Below, in pieces: positions 41,827 to 52,424 of a stretch of 64,000 nucleotides of DNA. The DNA is from CAVWXT01 sp963759115 (lineage in GTDB: Bacteria > Planctomycetota > Planctomycetia > Pirellulales > Thermoguttaceae). Every line of letters starts with the position of its first letter. Position 1 is the first letter of the stretch. Location of the stretch: the NCBI GenBank assembly GCA_963759115.1, contig CAVWXT010000002.1, forward strand, positions 434,001-498,000, in the 5' to 3' direction. The notes under the pieces are model-generated. The model was given only the letters and a program-made list of their open reading frames with translations, was not told where the DNA came from and did not search any database. The position numbers and the translations under genes are program-made.

Positions 41827-42150
41827 TTAGAATCGGGCCGCTAGTTCGAACTGAAGCCGAACGCCTTGGCCGGTCTCGCGTCCCAACGGGTTCTTGATGA
41901 ACCTCTTGCGGCACTCCGGGCAAAGATCGAATCGCAATTGCTGATAGACGTCGTCGCCGATCTGGTCGTCGGCCGAGTCTTCCAGCCGCTCCAAGATGTC
42001 TTGGATTTCTTCGAGGTGGTCGCGGTCGTCCTCCTCGCTGTCGGCCGCCGCCGGATCGAACGCGGCATAGACCTCCATCTTGACGACGTAACGGAGATCG
42101 TCTTGTGGATCAAGTTCCCGCTTGCACAGGTCACATGAGTACCGGATCAT
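41827..42150 (-). CDS. Conserved small zinc-ribbon-like protein
   Basis: 107 residues from ATG 42150 with GGGG upstream. Cysteine pairs at each end (YSCDLCKREL and FDLCPECRKRF) suggest one metal site bringing the termini together; the middle is very acidic (ADSEEDDRDHLEEIQDIL). Function unknown; small proteins with split C-x-x-C pairs are common in planctomycetes. Confidence 0.65.
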   Translation of the reverse strand: MIRYSCDLCKRELDPQDDLRYVVKMEVYAAFDPAAADSEEDDRDHLEEIQDILERLEDSADDQIGDDVYQQLRFDLCPECRKRFIKNPLGRETGQGVRLQFELAARF

Positions 42151-42396
42151 ATCCCCGCTCCCGCGTTGAAGGTCGGCGAGCGCCGACGTGCGAAAGGTTG
42201 GCTCCACAACGGACATCCGTTATCCTAATGCCAAAGCTTGGGGCCTGACAAGACGGTTTGCCGAATTTCTTTCCGCCGGCATCGGAAAAAAAACGGGTGC
42301 TGGCAGGCGGCGCGAAAATCGGCTACAATCCAGGGGTGCCATGGAAGCGGCGAGCACCATCCGTCCAGCTTGGATGATTCCAATGCCTGGTCCAGC

Positions 42397-43129
42397 ATGG
42401 GGGTTTTGCACGTGCAAGCGGTTCAGACGGCCGACCCGCACATTCCACGGGCGCATAGCCCCCGGCGAGGGGCCGTTGTTGCCCGGCACACCCCTTCCAC
42501 CCCCCCCAGTCCCGCGTTAGCCTGTAGCGTCCTGGTGCTCAATCGGCTCTACATGGCCGTCCACGTGGTGAACGTGCGGCGGGCATTTGGCCTGCTTTGC
42601 CGCGAGTTGGCCGAGGTCGTTCATCTCGAAGAAGGGAAGTTCGCCACGTATTCGTTCGAGTCGTGGCGGGAGATGAGCGAATTGCGTGCCGAACTGAAAC
42701 AGCCGCACGACGATTGGATCCGCGCCGGTCAACTTCGAGATCCAGGTGCCGCGCGTCATTCGCCTGTTGACGTTCGATCGGCTGCCGAAGCAGAAGGTCC
42801 ACCTGAACCGCCGCAACGTGCTGGCACGCGACGGCCACCTGTGCCAGTATTGCGGCCGGCATTTCCCCACGCACTTGTTGAGCATCGACCACGTGGTTCC
42901 GCGGAGCCGAGGCGGCGAAACCACTTGGGAAAACGTGGTTTGCGCCTGCCTGGCGTGCAACGTGAAGAAGGGCGGCCGCACTCCCGCACGAAGCCCACAT
43001 GAAACTGGTCGCACTCCCGTCCGTCCGAAACGCAACCCGCTGTTGCTCCTGAAGCTCAGCAACCCGAAGTACGAAAGCTGGCGCACCTGGCTCGACGGCG
43101 TCTACTGGGAGGTAGGGGCGAAGGAGTAG
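42397..43129 (+). CDS. HNH endonuclease family protein
   Basis: The conserved part begins SVLVLNRLYMAVHVVNVRRAF; the ATG at 42397 is a guess among several. The HNH domain is CQYCGRHFPTHLLSIDHVVP, then GETTWENVVCACLACNVKKG, followed by LKLSNPKYESWRTWLDG. Frame breaks occur near 42728 (GCC G GTC) and in 42985-43025, where the text must be repaired to HMKLV...PVRPKRNP. About 245 residues. This HNH family is a frequent chromosomal gene in planctomycetes, without an obvious restriction partner here. Confidence 0.75.
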
Positions 43130-43580
43130 CGGCGGCGGACAGATGAATGATGAATGATGAATGAAGAGTGATGAGTGATGAACGACCGATGATGGCCGGT
43201 GAATCATGAAGATCGCCCGCCGACTGCGGTCGAGGGCGGGCGGTTTGGGGTCGTATCGGAACAACTTACGCAATCAGAGGTAGACGGATTTCCTAACACG
43301 TTCCAAAAACCTGGACGGATTAGGAAATCCGTCCTACGGGCATCGTGTATGTAAGTGCTTATTATTAAAACACTTGCACGATTCTGTGCGGTACGTCTGC
43401 TGGCGCCCTGACCGCCCGACCGCGGCTCGCGGTCTGCGTTTCAGCGGCCATCCCCCGTCCGTTGGTCGATCTAATCTACTCTCGACTTGTTTCTTTCGCC
43501 GATTGGGTTTACAATCGGTAAGAGTGGGGGTGTGAGCATTTCGGGCAAGCCCACTCTCTTCGCAGAAGAGGGAATCGAGC
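43130..43580. repeat. Spacer with terminator-like hairpin and two repeat types
   Basis: From 43143 several GATGAATGAT words run in tandem. A hairpin CGCCCGCC (43214-43221) with GGGCGGGCG (43234-43242) and a short T run follows the HNH gene and could terminate it. A second palindrome pairs GACGGATTTCCTAA (43284-43297) with TTAGGAAATCCGTC (43321-43334). No gene is seen. Confidence 0.5.
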
Positions 43581-44167
43581 GTGGCACTCTCCGAGATCGA
43601 CCGCAACCTGCTGGAACGCTGCCTGCAACGGAAGCCGAGGGCATGGGAGGATTTCGTTGACCGGTTCATGGGCCTGGTCGTGCATGTGGTCAACCACACG
43701 GCTCGGGCGCGGAGCGTCCGCCTGACGCCCGCCGATCGGGACGATCTCTGTGCCGAAGTCTTCTGGCGACGATCAAGAACGACTTTGCGCTGTTGCGCAA
43801 TTTCCGCGGCAAGAGCAGCCTGGCGACGTATCTGACGGTGGTGGCGCGGCGGATCGTCGTCAAGGAGTTGCTCTCGCGGATGTCGGCGGCCCGGCTCGGC
43901 GAAGGCGCGCTGGTTCCATCTGCCCAAAATGTCCCCGACCCTCATCGCTCCGTCGAGGAGCGGCTCGGCGATCGGGAGGAAGTGCAGCGGTTGCTGGGCG
44001 GTCTGCAGGGCACCGAGGCCCAGGTGGTGCGCATGTACCATCTCGAGGGCAGGAGCTACCAGGAAATCAGTTCGGCGGTGGGCATGCCCGAGAACAGCAT
44101 CGGCCCGATCCTCAGCCGCGCGCGCAACAAGATGCGCCGCGCGGGGGTCGACTCGGTGGCCGGCTAA
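43581..44167 (+). CDS. ECF-type RNA polymerase sigma factor
   Basis: Region 2 is AWEDFVDRFMGLVVHVVNH through FRGKSSLATYLTVVARRIVV; region 4 is LQGTEAQVVRMYHLEGRSYQEISSAVG with its HTH in QEISSAVGMPENSIGPILSRAR. GTG start at 43581 follows GAGCGT. One base is missing (or two extra) near 43766 before the AEVF/IKNDFALLRNF junction. About 195 residues. No anti-sigma gene is adjacent; the next gene is a twin-arginine oxidoreductase. Confidence 0.8.
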
Positions 44168-44284
44168 CACCGCCAAGCAAGCACACCAACAATCCTTCCT
44201 TGTGTCCCCACGAAGCGATCCTGTCTAGCCGCCGGCTACAGGACATCGCTCTTCTTGCCGCCAATAAACTACAAAGGAGCAGGC

Positions 44285-45735
44285 ATGTCGCGTTCTACTG
44301 CGAGTCGTCGCGAGTTTCTTCGTTCCACGGCCGCGCTGGCCGCCGCCGGCGCCGTCGTGCAGTATTGGTACACGGGCAGAACGCCCAGGCCGCTGAGACG
44401 CAGTCGAAGAACGATCGCCCCAACGTGGCGCTGATCGGCGCCGGTGGGCGGGGCACGTACGACGCCCAGTGGGCGACCGGCATGCTCGGCCCGTCGGGCC
44501 GCGTGCGAGGCCTCACCGACCCCCAATGGACCACCGCGTTCGGCCAGATCGTGGCCATCTGCGACGTCGACAGCCGTAAGGCCGAGAGGGCCAAGGAGAC
44601 CTTCGGCGGCAAGGCCGAGATCTATCACGACTATCGCAAACTGCTGGACCGCAAAGATATCGACCTGGTGATCAACGCCACGCCCGACCACTGGCACACG
44701 GCCATCACCATCGCCGCTTGCAAGGCGGGCAAGGATGTCTACGCCGAAAAGCCGCTGACGCTGACCATCGACGAGGGCAAGCATCCTCTGCAAGGTCGTC
44801 CAGCAGACGGGGCGAATCGTGCAGGTCGGCACCAGGCAGCGGAGCGAACGAAGGTTTCACTCCGCCATCGAGCTGGTGCGCAACGGCCGCGTCGGCAAGC
44901 TCAAGCAGGTTTGGGTGGCGATACCGCACTATTCCAGCAAGGGCGGGCCGTTCCGTACCGAGCCCGTGCCGCCGGAACTCGACTGGGACATGTTCCAAGG
45001 CCAGGCGCCGCTGCACGACTACTGCCGGCGGCGGACGCAATTTCCGCTAGTGGCGCGAGTATGCCGGCGGCATGCTGGCCGACTGGGGCAGCCATCACAT
45101 CGACATGGCCCACTGGGGCATGGATTGCGATCTGGGCGGCCCGATCTCCGTCGAGGCTCGCGGCCAGTTTCCCAACCCCGAGGGGCCGGAGTACTTCAAC
45201 ACGCCCAACCGATTCTTCTCCCGCTTGCTGTATCCTGGCGGGGTGGAGATGCTGTTCTTCGTCGTCGCCACTGGAGCCCGACCGGCCCTGGCACGCCAGT
45301 TGATACATCGCCCGAAGAGACCGAACGGCTCTTCGGCAAGGACGTGCCCGAGGAGGTCAAGACGCTCAACCGCAACGGGATCATGTTCATCGGCGAGAAG
45401 GAACGGCTGTTCGTGCAATCGCGGCGGCGTCTACGGCAAGGCGGTCGAAGAGGCTCAACGAGAACCCGCTGCCGGAGAACGCCTGGCGGGCCTTTCCCTA
45501 TTCGACCCCGGACCACATGGCCAATTTCTTCGAGTGTGCGAAGAGCCGCCGGCAGCCTTCCGCCCCCGTGCCCATCGAGCACCGCGCGGTTACGGTCTGC
45601 CACCTGACGAACATCGCCATCCTGCTGAAGCGGAAGATCACTTGGGACGCCGAGAAGCAGCAGATCATCGGCGACGAGGAGGCCCGGGCGATGCAGCAAC
45701 GCGAGCAGCGGAAGCCGTGGGTGGTGAGTGGATAG
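44285..45735 (+). CDS. Twin-arginine-secreted Gfo/Idh/MocA oxidoreductase
   Basis: Starts MSRSTASRREFLRSTAALAA, a Tat signal, with AGGAGC upstream. Rossmann motif VALIGAGGRGTYDAQ, then ATPDHWHTAITIAACKAGKD and VYAEKPLTLTIDEG, which holds the EKP catalytic lysine. Later segments: QVGTRQRSERRFHSAIELV, GGMLADWGSHHIDMAHWGM and the C-terminal KITWDAEKQQIIGDEEA. Frame repairs are needed in at least seven places (for example near 44363, 44783, 45046, 45283, 45424). About 480 residues. NAD-linked sugar oxidoreductase in the periplasm or outside; such proteins are highly expanded in planctomycetes. Confidence 0.8.
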
Positions 45736-45860
45736 TGGTTAGTGGAGAGAGGAGAGAGGAGAGTTGATGGCTGAGAACTGAGTACCTGGTACCTGAGAAC
45801 TGAGTACCAGGTCCTACTGTCGCCCGCGGCAAACCCCAGACCCGTCGAAAGGAGCCGCTC
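45717..45860. repeat. Repeat-bearing spacer
   Basis: AGTGGATAGTGGTTAGTGGAG words are followed by a tandem duplication of GAGAACTGAGTACC at 45773-45808. No gene is seen. Confidence 0.5.
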
Positions 45861-46354
45861 ATGACCGACGATCCCAATGCTCCCCGCGTGCTGCTGTCGG
45901 TTGCCAATGAGGTCGAAGCGGCCAGCATCGTGACCGCACTGGATGCGCGGCATCAAAGCGACCACGACGGGCAGTTTCACGTTGGGTTTCCGGGCCGAAG
46001 CCCCCGGCGATGCCAAGATCGTCGTGCGCAGGCGCCGACCTCGATCGAGCGCGGCAGGCTTTGGAAGAGATTCGGGAGGAGCGGAACGACGTCGATCCGT
46101 TGGACGATGGAACGGAACATTCCGGGACGGCCGCGCATGTGGACAGACAGCGGCGTTTCGTGGCGGTGACGATCGCTGGCATGTGTCTTCTGCAGGTCGT
46201 TGTACTCATTATTACGTCAACACTTGCGGTGGCGAAGACGTCCGCACCGGAACGATGGCGTAACGCGATTGTGGGCCTGCTGGCCCTCGGGATTGCCGCA
46301 CTGGCGCTCAAGTTCCTCCGACAATCTCCTTCACGGGATGAAGAGACGCGGTGA
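45861..46354 (+). CDS. DUF2007-like protein with C-terminal membrane helices
   Basis: Start ATG 45861 follows a GGAG-containing leader. N-terminus RVLLSVANEVEAASIVTAL and the continuation FRAEAPGDAKIVV...ADLDRARQALEEIREE fit the DUF2007 (putative signal-transducing) fold. Two transmembrane helices end the protein (VTIAGMCLLQVVVLIITS; AIVGLLALGIAALALKF). Two or three extra bases near 45985 and 46028-46035 break the frame. About 163 residues. Function unknown. Confidence 0.65.
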
Positions 46355-46518
46355 TGGACCTCTCGCGACTTAGGCGTCGGTGACCTGCTCAGCAGCAGGG
46401 CAGGGGAGGGCAGGGGGGAGGAGCAATGATAGGGTGACAAGGTGACTTCACATTCATCACCTCATCACCCCTTCATTCTTCCTCCCAGCCTGTGGAACGA
46501 TCGTCGCCGCCTCGCCAT
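46355..46518. other. Spacer with two copies of the G-rich motif
   Basis: Between convergent genes; CAGGGCAGGGG at 46395-46405 and again as GGGCAGGGGGG at 46408. No gene seen. Confidence 0.5.
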
Positions 46519-47444
46519 TCAACACGCTGTTTCCACTCTTGGGTCGGCTCCGCTGCTCGGTTCGTTCCCCGCCTGCTTGAAGAACCCGCGAAGGTAGAGC
46601 AAGTATCCCAAGATGGCCACCAGATACAGCACGCCAAAGGTCATCTGCCAGATCTGGTGCGTCGGCGCCAAGAGCCTCTCGATTCCTGATGAGACACCCC
46701 AGATCATGACCATAATTACGGCGCACCACCACGCGCGCATACTCAATCGGTAGGCACCCCAGGCAAGATAGCCCAACAGCACTGTCCATGCCAGGAATTC
46801 CAAGTTGCCAAGTATCTGATTATAGATGCCTTCCAGAAGAGACTTTGCCGACAGAAAGGACTCGGCCAACACGGATATCTGAACCAACGCGTGAAAACAC
46901 GCCGCGAATGCACACGCGGCACTCATCACCAGAACGGGCACGGGGCACTTGTCCGTCCAGCGAGCGCGGATCCCGCCGTTCTACGGTGGCCTTGACGTGC
47001 TTATTGCTGTAGAAAAGCACCAGCATGCCCGGTATGAGAAACGCAAGACATCGAAGTTATGATGACGGTGGAGACCGTAAAGGCGGTGTCCATGTCGGAG
47101 AGCGAGTCCGTGCTCTTGGGCCGCCGCGAAAGAAAATACCACATGAACAGTGCCAGGTGAGTCCCCGCGATCAACCAAAGCCAGCAGAGAACGAGCGAAA
47201 GCGCCCTGCCCCAACGTCGGCAGAGAATGGACCCGAGGCCGCAACAAATGAACAGTATTGCCACCGCGCCGGAGATGATTGGGACGAGGATCGTCATCCT
47301 TGCGTTGGGCGGCGTAGGCGCACTGACGAACGGTGGAACGAAAAGGAACACGCCCGCCAGCACTTCTATGATGCCATTGCCGATCAGGGCGGATTTTCGG
47401 TCCCTAACGTCCGAACCCGGCAAGGCGGTTCCGTCGGTCGCCAT
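46519..47444 (-). CDS. Multi-pass membrane protein of unknown family
   Basis: ATG at 47444 with GAGGG upstream. About eight hydrophobic helices: IIEVLAGVFLFVPPFV, ILVPIISGAVAILFICCGLG, ALSLVLCWLWLIAGTHLALF, LVMSAACAFAACFHALVQI, LEFLAWTVLLGYLAWGAY, CAVIMVMIWGVSSGIERLL, MTFGVLYLVAILGYLLYL. Two one-base corrections (GTT T CTC near 47043, CGC T CGC near 46976) join three open stretches. About 307 residues. I do not recognise the family. Confidence 0.6.
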
Positions 47445-47601
47445 TTTCTCGCCCTCAACGTCAGACGGCACACCAGTTGGGGCCAACACGGCACTAATTC
47501 TAGCAGGCACCGCGGATGCGTCAATCCGTCGTCCGCAAAGCACACCGAATAAGCGGAAAGAGAACGAGCGACCGGCGGGAGGGACTGTGGCCGTGCCCTA
47601 T

Positions 47602-48745
47602 TCAGCGGTTGTCGTCTCTTCCCACCGCCAGCCGGCTGGCCACGCGCAGCGCCTCGATCATGCTGCCGGTCTCGGCCTGACGCTGCCAGGCGATGTCGAA
47701 GGCCGTGCCGTGGGCCACGCTGGTGCGGATGATCGGCAGCCCAAGCGTCACGTTGACCGCCCGGTGCATCCCCAACAGCTTCAAGCGCGATGTGGCCCTG
47801 GTCGTGATACATGGCCACCACGGCGTCGAAGCGCCCGTCGCGGGCCCGGACCATCAGCGTGTCGGTCGGCAGCGGCCCTTCGAGCCGCAGCCCCTCGGCC
47901 AGCCCGCGCTCGACGGCCGGGCGGATGATCGTTCGCTCCTCGTCGCCGAACAGTCCGCCTTCGCCGCCGTGCGGATTCAGCGAGCAGACGCCGATCCGCG
48001 GCCGAGCGAAAAGGGGTCAGGTCCAATTGGCCGGAACGGCCCGACCGACCTTCGGTCGGTGCCCGGTGCTTCGCACCAATTGGACCTGACCCCTTTTGCC
48101 GCTCCGGCTCGGCCGCATCAGCCGCGACATGAACCGATCGGCCAGCCGGGCCTTGGCCAAAATCGCCTCCTCGGTCAACTGGGCGAACACGTTCCGCATC
48201 GCCGTGTGCAGCGTCACGTGGACCACGGCCAGGCCGGCCGGCGAGAGCAGCTCGTCGTCGGGCCCCAGGTACAGCATCATGGCGTAGTCGTCGACGCCGC
48301 AGACGTGGGCCAGCAGCTCGGTGTGGCCCGGATAGTCGTGGCCCGCCCGGTGCAGCGCCTCCTTTTGCAGCGGCGCGGTGGTGATGGCGTCGACCTTGCC
48401 GGCCAGCGCCAGCCGGATGGCCGTGAGCACGGCGTCGTAGGCCGCCTGGCCGGCCCGGGCGTCGAGCGTGCCCGGCGGCACCGCCAGCACGTCGGCCGAG
48501 CCGCAGGCGATGCAAGGAATCACGTCGGGCGACGGCTGGGCCTGCTCGGGCGAGTCGATCTCCACGACCTGCAAGCCCGTCTGCCAGAGCTCCACCGCCC
48601 GGCGAATGATCTCGGGATGGCCCACCACCACCGGCCGGCACCACTCGTGGACCACCGTTTCGGTCCACGCGCCGACGATGATCTCCGGCCCGATCCCCGC
48701 CGGATCGCCCATCGTCACGGCAATCAGAGGTTTCTTTGTGTCCAT
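47602..48745 (-). CDS. pdxA: 4-hydroxythreonine-4-phosphate dehydrogenase, interrupted by a palindromic element
   Basis: Step of pyridoxal phosphate synthesis. Start ATG 48745. Motifs: PLIAVTMGDPAGIGPEI, TAPLQKEALHRAGHDYPGHTELLA, RPRIGVCSLNPHGGEGGLFG, VVAMYHDQGHIAL and ...LGLPIIRTSVAHGTAFDIAW. The frame continues on both sides of an 89-base palindrome (48009-48097), but within it the right arm supplies an in-frame TGA. A further break near 47784 (GCG CTT G AAG) lies after HIAL. Unless the stop is a sequence error this pdxA is disrupted in its middle. About 345 codons after removing the element. Confidence 0.75.
48009..48097. repeat. Palindromic element inside pdxA
   Basis: Arms GGGGTCAGGTCCAATTGG (48013-48030) and its exact complement (48076-48093), extended by AAAA/TTTT to 22 bases. 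The inner CCGACC/GGTCGG hairpin and GTGCCCGGTGCTTCGCA are shared with the element at 11043-11132. Confidence 0.9.
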
Positions 48746-48996
48746 TCGTTTCATTCTATGCCATCGGCAGCGCCTGCCAAAGGGTGACGCGGGGCTGGGC
48801 TTGGGTCTTCGGACTTGCGACGGCACTTGGCATTCGGGCCGCGACAGGCGGTCGCGGATTGTCTACGGCCGATGAATCACCTATGCTGCACGTATCTCAG
48901 TCTGCGTGAGGCCCTGGCGACGTTCGCCTCACGTGGAGCGTGCGGAATACGACAGTCACTGAATCGCCGATCCTAAGTCCCCAATCCCTCTGCCCC

Positions 48997-49455
48997 ATGC
49001 GAGCCTGCATTCAACGAGTCCGTCGTGCCGAGGTCCGGGTGGCCGGCGAGGTCTGCGGCCGGATCGGCCCCGGCATGTTGGTGCTGCTGGGCGTGGCCGC
49101 CGACGACACCGAGGCCGACGCCCGGCAACTGGCGCAAAAAATCGCCGGCCTGCGGATTTTCGAGGACAGTCAGCAGAAAATGAATCTTTCGCTGGCCGAC
49201 GTGGGCGGGGCCATGCTGGTCGTCAGCCAGTTCACGCTGTTGGGCGATTGCCGCAAGGGCCGGCGGCCCGACTTCACCGCCGCCGCCCCGCCCGAAGTGG
49301 CCGAGAGGCTCTATCAAGTCTTCGTCGACGCGGTCGCCGCAGCAAGGCGTGCCCGTGGCCACCGGCCGCTTCCGCCAGCACATGGAGGTGGAACTGGTCA
49401 ACGACGGCCCGGTGACGCTGATAGTGGAGAGTGGAGTAGTGGATGAGCCGGCTTA
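48997..49455 (+). CDS. dtd: D-aminoacyl-tRNA deacylase
   Basis: Removes D-amino acids from mischarged tRNA. MRACIQRVRRAEVRVAGEV, the active-site segment VVSQFTLLGDCRKGRRPDF and the cross-subunit GP motif in ELVNDGPVTLIVES. 152 residues, normal length. One extra base near 49340 (GCA G CAA) breaks the frame before GVPVATGRF. It runs convergently with the YdjM-like gene, their stops 30 bases apart. Confidence 0.85.
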
Positions 49456-49485
49456 GCGGCTTCGCAAAGCGGTCGCACCAGTGCA

Positions 49486-50203
49486 TCAGCGATGCAGCAC
49501 GCGATCGATCAACCGCGTGGCGGTCTGCTGGACCGACGGAGGATCGCCCGGCTGAGTCGGCGATTTGCGGCCACTGCGGCTCGAAGAGAATCACCGCCGT
49601 CAGGATGCGCCAGCTTGGCGTAGGCCGAGAGATTGGCCCAGCGGTCGTGGCCGAAGAGCTTCAGCGCCGTGCCGAACGAGTTCTTCAGCCGCAGCGCCGT
49701 GGCGCCACTCGAAGCTGTAGATTTCGTCCAGCACCAGGTGCGACAGGTAGCCGAGCACGACCGCGCCCGGCCTTGTAGAGCCCGCAGCCGCAACGTCGTC
49801 GCCCGAGGCCAGCAGGAAGGCGATTTCGCCGAAGACGACGGCCGCCGGCAGGCTGTGGAACATCCCGCGGTGGACCGTGTAGCGCTTCAGCAGTGCCGCG
49901 ATGCCGAAGCGGATCAGCAGGTAGACCGCCGCGCCGGCCAGGATCATCAACTCGTGCGACATGCCCCAGTGCTGGAAGCGGTGGAGCAGCATCATGGGCA
50001 CCACGGCGGCGGCAAAGGCCATGCTCTCGCTGCAGCGGCGTGCCGGAATCGCTGTCGATGTCGGGCAACATGCCCGAAACGCCGCACAGGCCGCCGGCCA
50101 GAACGCACGTCGGCCAAGGCACGCCGTACATGAAATACGCCGCCCCGCCGTATCCGGCGCCCAGCAGACTGCTGACGGTGATGTGAGTCTTGAAGCCGGC
50201 CAT
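49486..50203 (-). CDS. YdjM/DUF457-type membrane-bound metal-dependent hydrolase
   Basis: MAGFKTHITVSSLLGAGYGG opens with the metal-binding TH of the family; GVSGMLPDIDSDSGTPL has the DxD pair, and later RYTVHRGMFHSLPAAVVFG and YLSHLVLDEIYSFEW provide the remaining histidines and aspartate. The C-terminus TATRLIDRVLHR is reached after frame repairs near 50040, 49785, 49765, 49697, 49600 and 49538. About 235 residues with four or five membrane helices. The substrate is unknown. Confidence 0.75.
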
Positions 50204-50429
50204 GATGGAAAGGGATTGGGATTGGAGATTTCGGGGTTAGGAGATTGCAAGCCCGCAAGGGACCGCTTGTAATCGAAGTCGTGGATCGAGACAAGAGCGA
50301 TTGGCGAGCGAGCGAACAACACCCCAGTTTGCCGAGTTCCTATACGCTTCAATCGCAAATCCCCTGCCCTCGCCCTGCCGCCGGCAATGCTCTTCGCACC
50401 GTCTGCGGTTCTCGCTATACTCCGCTGCC

Positions 50430-51134
50430 ATGATTCAGCCTTACGACTATCGTGATGCTGGCAGTGCTAGCGGCCGCCAGCGCTGTATGGGGCGTCTGGA
50501 AGGGCATGGCCTGGCAAGTGGCCTCGCTGGCCTCGGTGGTGGTCAGTGCGGCCGTGGCGGTCCACAGCAGCCCCGCGCTGGCCCCGTATTTCGGCAAGCA
50601 AGAACCGTGGAACCGCTTTCTCGCCATGTGGTGCTGTACGTGGTCACGGCGGCGGCCATCTGGCTGCTGTTCCGCCTCGTGTCGGGCATCATCGACCGCG
50701 TGAAGCTCAAGGAGTTCGACCGGCAGCTCGGGGCGATCTTCGGACTGGCCAAGGGAGTTCTGTACTGCGTGGTCATCACGTTTTTCGCCGTCACGCTGTC
50801 GGAGTCGGCCCGGCAAGCCGGTGCTGCAGTCGCGGTCGGGCGACCTGATCGCCCGGGGCATTCGCAACGCCAATCCCGATCCTGCCGGAAGACATCCGCA
50901 CGTATCTGGGCAAGTACATCGACGAGTTGGACGAGAAGCTGCACACCCCCCCTAAACAGGTGCCGAAGCGCGCAAGCGCCCCGCAGCCCGGCAAAAGCGG
51001 GGGAGAGGGCACGAAAGCCACCACCGGCGAGGCCAAACGACGAACCGACCAGGAGAGCGACAAGGCCCTTGAGGCGCGGCGGTGCGGACGGCCCGATTTC
51101 CGTTTCGGCGCGGCCGGCTCCCGACGCTCAGTGA
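50430..51134 (+). CDS. CvpA-family membrane protein
   Basis: Start ATG 50430 opens MIQPYD, and after one extra T the CvpA core follows: IVMLAVLAAASAVWGVWKGM, ASLASVVVSAAVAVHSSPAL, LYVVTAAAIWLLFRLVSGII, LGAIFGLAKGVLYCVVITFF. The C-terminal tail after KYIDELDEKLHTPPKQ is disordered and charged. Breaks near 50446, 50622, 50819, 50879 and 51070 (GCC CTT G AGG); with the last one the protein ends VSARPAPDAQ at 51134. About 230 residues. Homologues are needed for colicin V production or envelope homeostasis. Confidence 0.7.
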   Translation: MIQPYDYRDAGSASGRQRCMGRLEGHGLASGLAGLGGGQCGRGGPQQPRAGPVFRQARTVEPLSRHVVLYVVTAAAIWLLFRLVSGIIDRVKLKEFDRQLGAIFGLAKGVLYCVVITFFAVTLSESARQAGAAVAVGRPDRPGHSQRQSRSCRKTSARIWASTSTSWTRSCTPPLNRCRSAQAPRSPAKAGERARKPPPARPNDEPTRRATRPLRRGGADGPISVSARPAPDAQ

Positions 51135-51536
51135 TCGCCCGCTGCAAAGCCGGCCGCCGACGGCTGATTGCCGATCGCTTTACGTTGCGGGCGTCAGGGC
51201 AAGGCCGGTCTGACCCCCGCTTTTCCCGAGGAATTCGCCCTCCGCGACCGAACATAAGAAACATTATCGGACGTTGGAGACAGGCTGGAAAACGGCTGCC
51301 GGCGGCGTGGCGCGTCGCAAAAAATAGCCGGGAGCTAACAGCTCCCGGAGCGACCGGGACCGAAATGGCGGCCCCGCGCCCATTCCAGGAGCCGTTGGCT
51401 CCCGGCCATCCCCGTCGGCCGCCCTGCCCGCCGATCGCCCGACGGACTTTTTCGGTTTCAAGGGGCTCGTTGCGTTATATTCTTGTGGCGATCCCGCCCT
51501 AACTTTCGGGGCATACTTCGATAAAGGAGATGGGCG
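51135..51536. repeat. Spacer with GGGAGCT palindromes
   Basis: GGGAGCTAACAGCTCCCGG at 51331-51349 and GGAGCCGTTGGCTCC at 51389-51403 are two small perfect hairpins 40 bases apart; their arms are related and they can also pair with each other. No gene seen; the left end is the CvpA tail in other frames. Confidence 0.6.
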
Positions 51537-52271
51537 ATGTGGCGGCACGGCAAAGCACCCAAAGCACCCCGACCCGTTCTCGCATGGCACGTTTGTGCTC
51601 TGCTACTTCTGCTGTCCATTGCTTCAGGCTGTGGAACCAATCTCGGTCCTGTCGCGGACACAGCGCACGACGTAAATCGTTTACCGGATACGACGCGGTC
51701 GATTCGCGCGCAGGACTCGCGGACAGTGATATTCCTTCTCTTGCGCTTGCACGAGCTTAGCGGTCTCGATTTCTCGGGAGGCATGGCCGTCGAGGAGGCA
51801 CAAATCACCGATGACGGCTTGGCAGAGCTTGCAAAGCTCAACCTGCCGCGCCTCGACACCCTGCTTCTCGGCTGGTGCGAGCATATTACCGATGCGGGCC
51901 TGGAGCACGTCAGCCGGATCCAAACGATCCAGTATCTCGAACTGGCCGGCAATTCACATATCGCAGACGCCGGACTCGCTCAGTTAGCGAGCATGAAAAA
52001 CCTCACGGGTCTGAACATTAGCGGATGTCCGGGCGTAACCGACGTTGGCTTGCTTCGCTTGGCGGCCAAACGCGACTGGCAGTACGTCGACCTCAGTGGG
52101 TGCGAAAACGTTACTGCGGACGGGATTGCAAAACTCCGAGCGGCGCTACCAAATGCGCGGATCAAGAAAGATGACCTGGAATGGGAAAAGGAAGTCAAAC
52201 ATCTCAGGCAGGAGTACGAGAACCGCGGACCACTTAATAAATTCCGCGAACCCGGATACAAGGGCCCGTGA
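51537..52271 (+). CDS. Leucine-rich-repeat lipoprotein
   Basis: 244 residues from ATG 51537 with AAAGGAG upstream. The signal peptide ends in the lipobox-like LLLLSIASGC. Four to five LRRs of the cysteine-containing/AMN1-like type follow (LPRLDTLLLGWCEHITDAGL, IQYLELAGNSHIADAGLAQL, LTGLNISGCPGVTDVGLLRL, YVDLSGCENVTADGI). No frame break. Surface-anchored protein with a likely protein-binding role. Confidence 0.75.
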   Translation: MWRHGKAPKAPRPVLAWHVCALLLLLSIASGCGTNLGPVADTAHDVNRLPDTTRSIRAQDSRTVIFLLLRLHELSGLDFSGGMAVEEAQITDDGLAELAKLNLPRLDTLLLGWCEHITDAGLEHVSRIQTIQYLELAGNSHIADAGLAQLASMKNLTGLNISGCPGVTDVGLLRLAAKRDWQYVDLSGCENVTADGIAKLRAALPNARIKKDDLEWEKEVKHLRQEYENRGPLNKFREPGYKGP

Positions 52272-52424
52272 TGACTTGGGCTTGGCTTCCCAAGTTCGTA
52301 ATCGCCTGCTTCACCATTTTCTTGGGTCCGCTACAGCAGGTGGCAAGAACCGTAGGTCATGCTTCAACATAGCGGTCTTGCGAATCGCGCAGGTGTTATG
52401 CCAAGGCATAACCTACGAGATGCG

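Noticed and set aside
41421..41897. Plus-strand frame over the small membrane protein and upstream DNA
   Set aside because: Antisense to a better-supported gene with a good ribosome binding site and two clean membrane helices.
44168..44284. A tRNA or small RNA between the sigma factor and the oxidoreductase
   Set aside because: No cloverleaf or conserved tRNA boxes are present.
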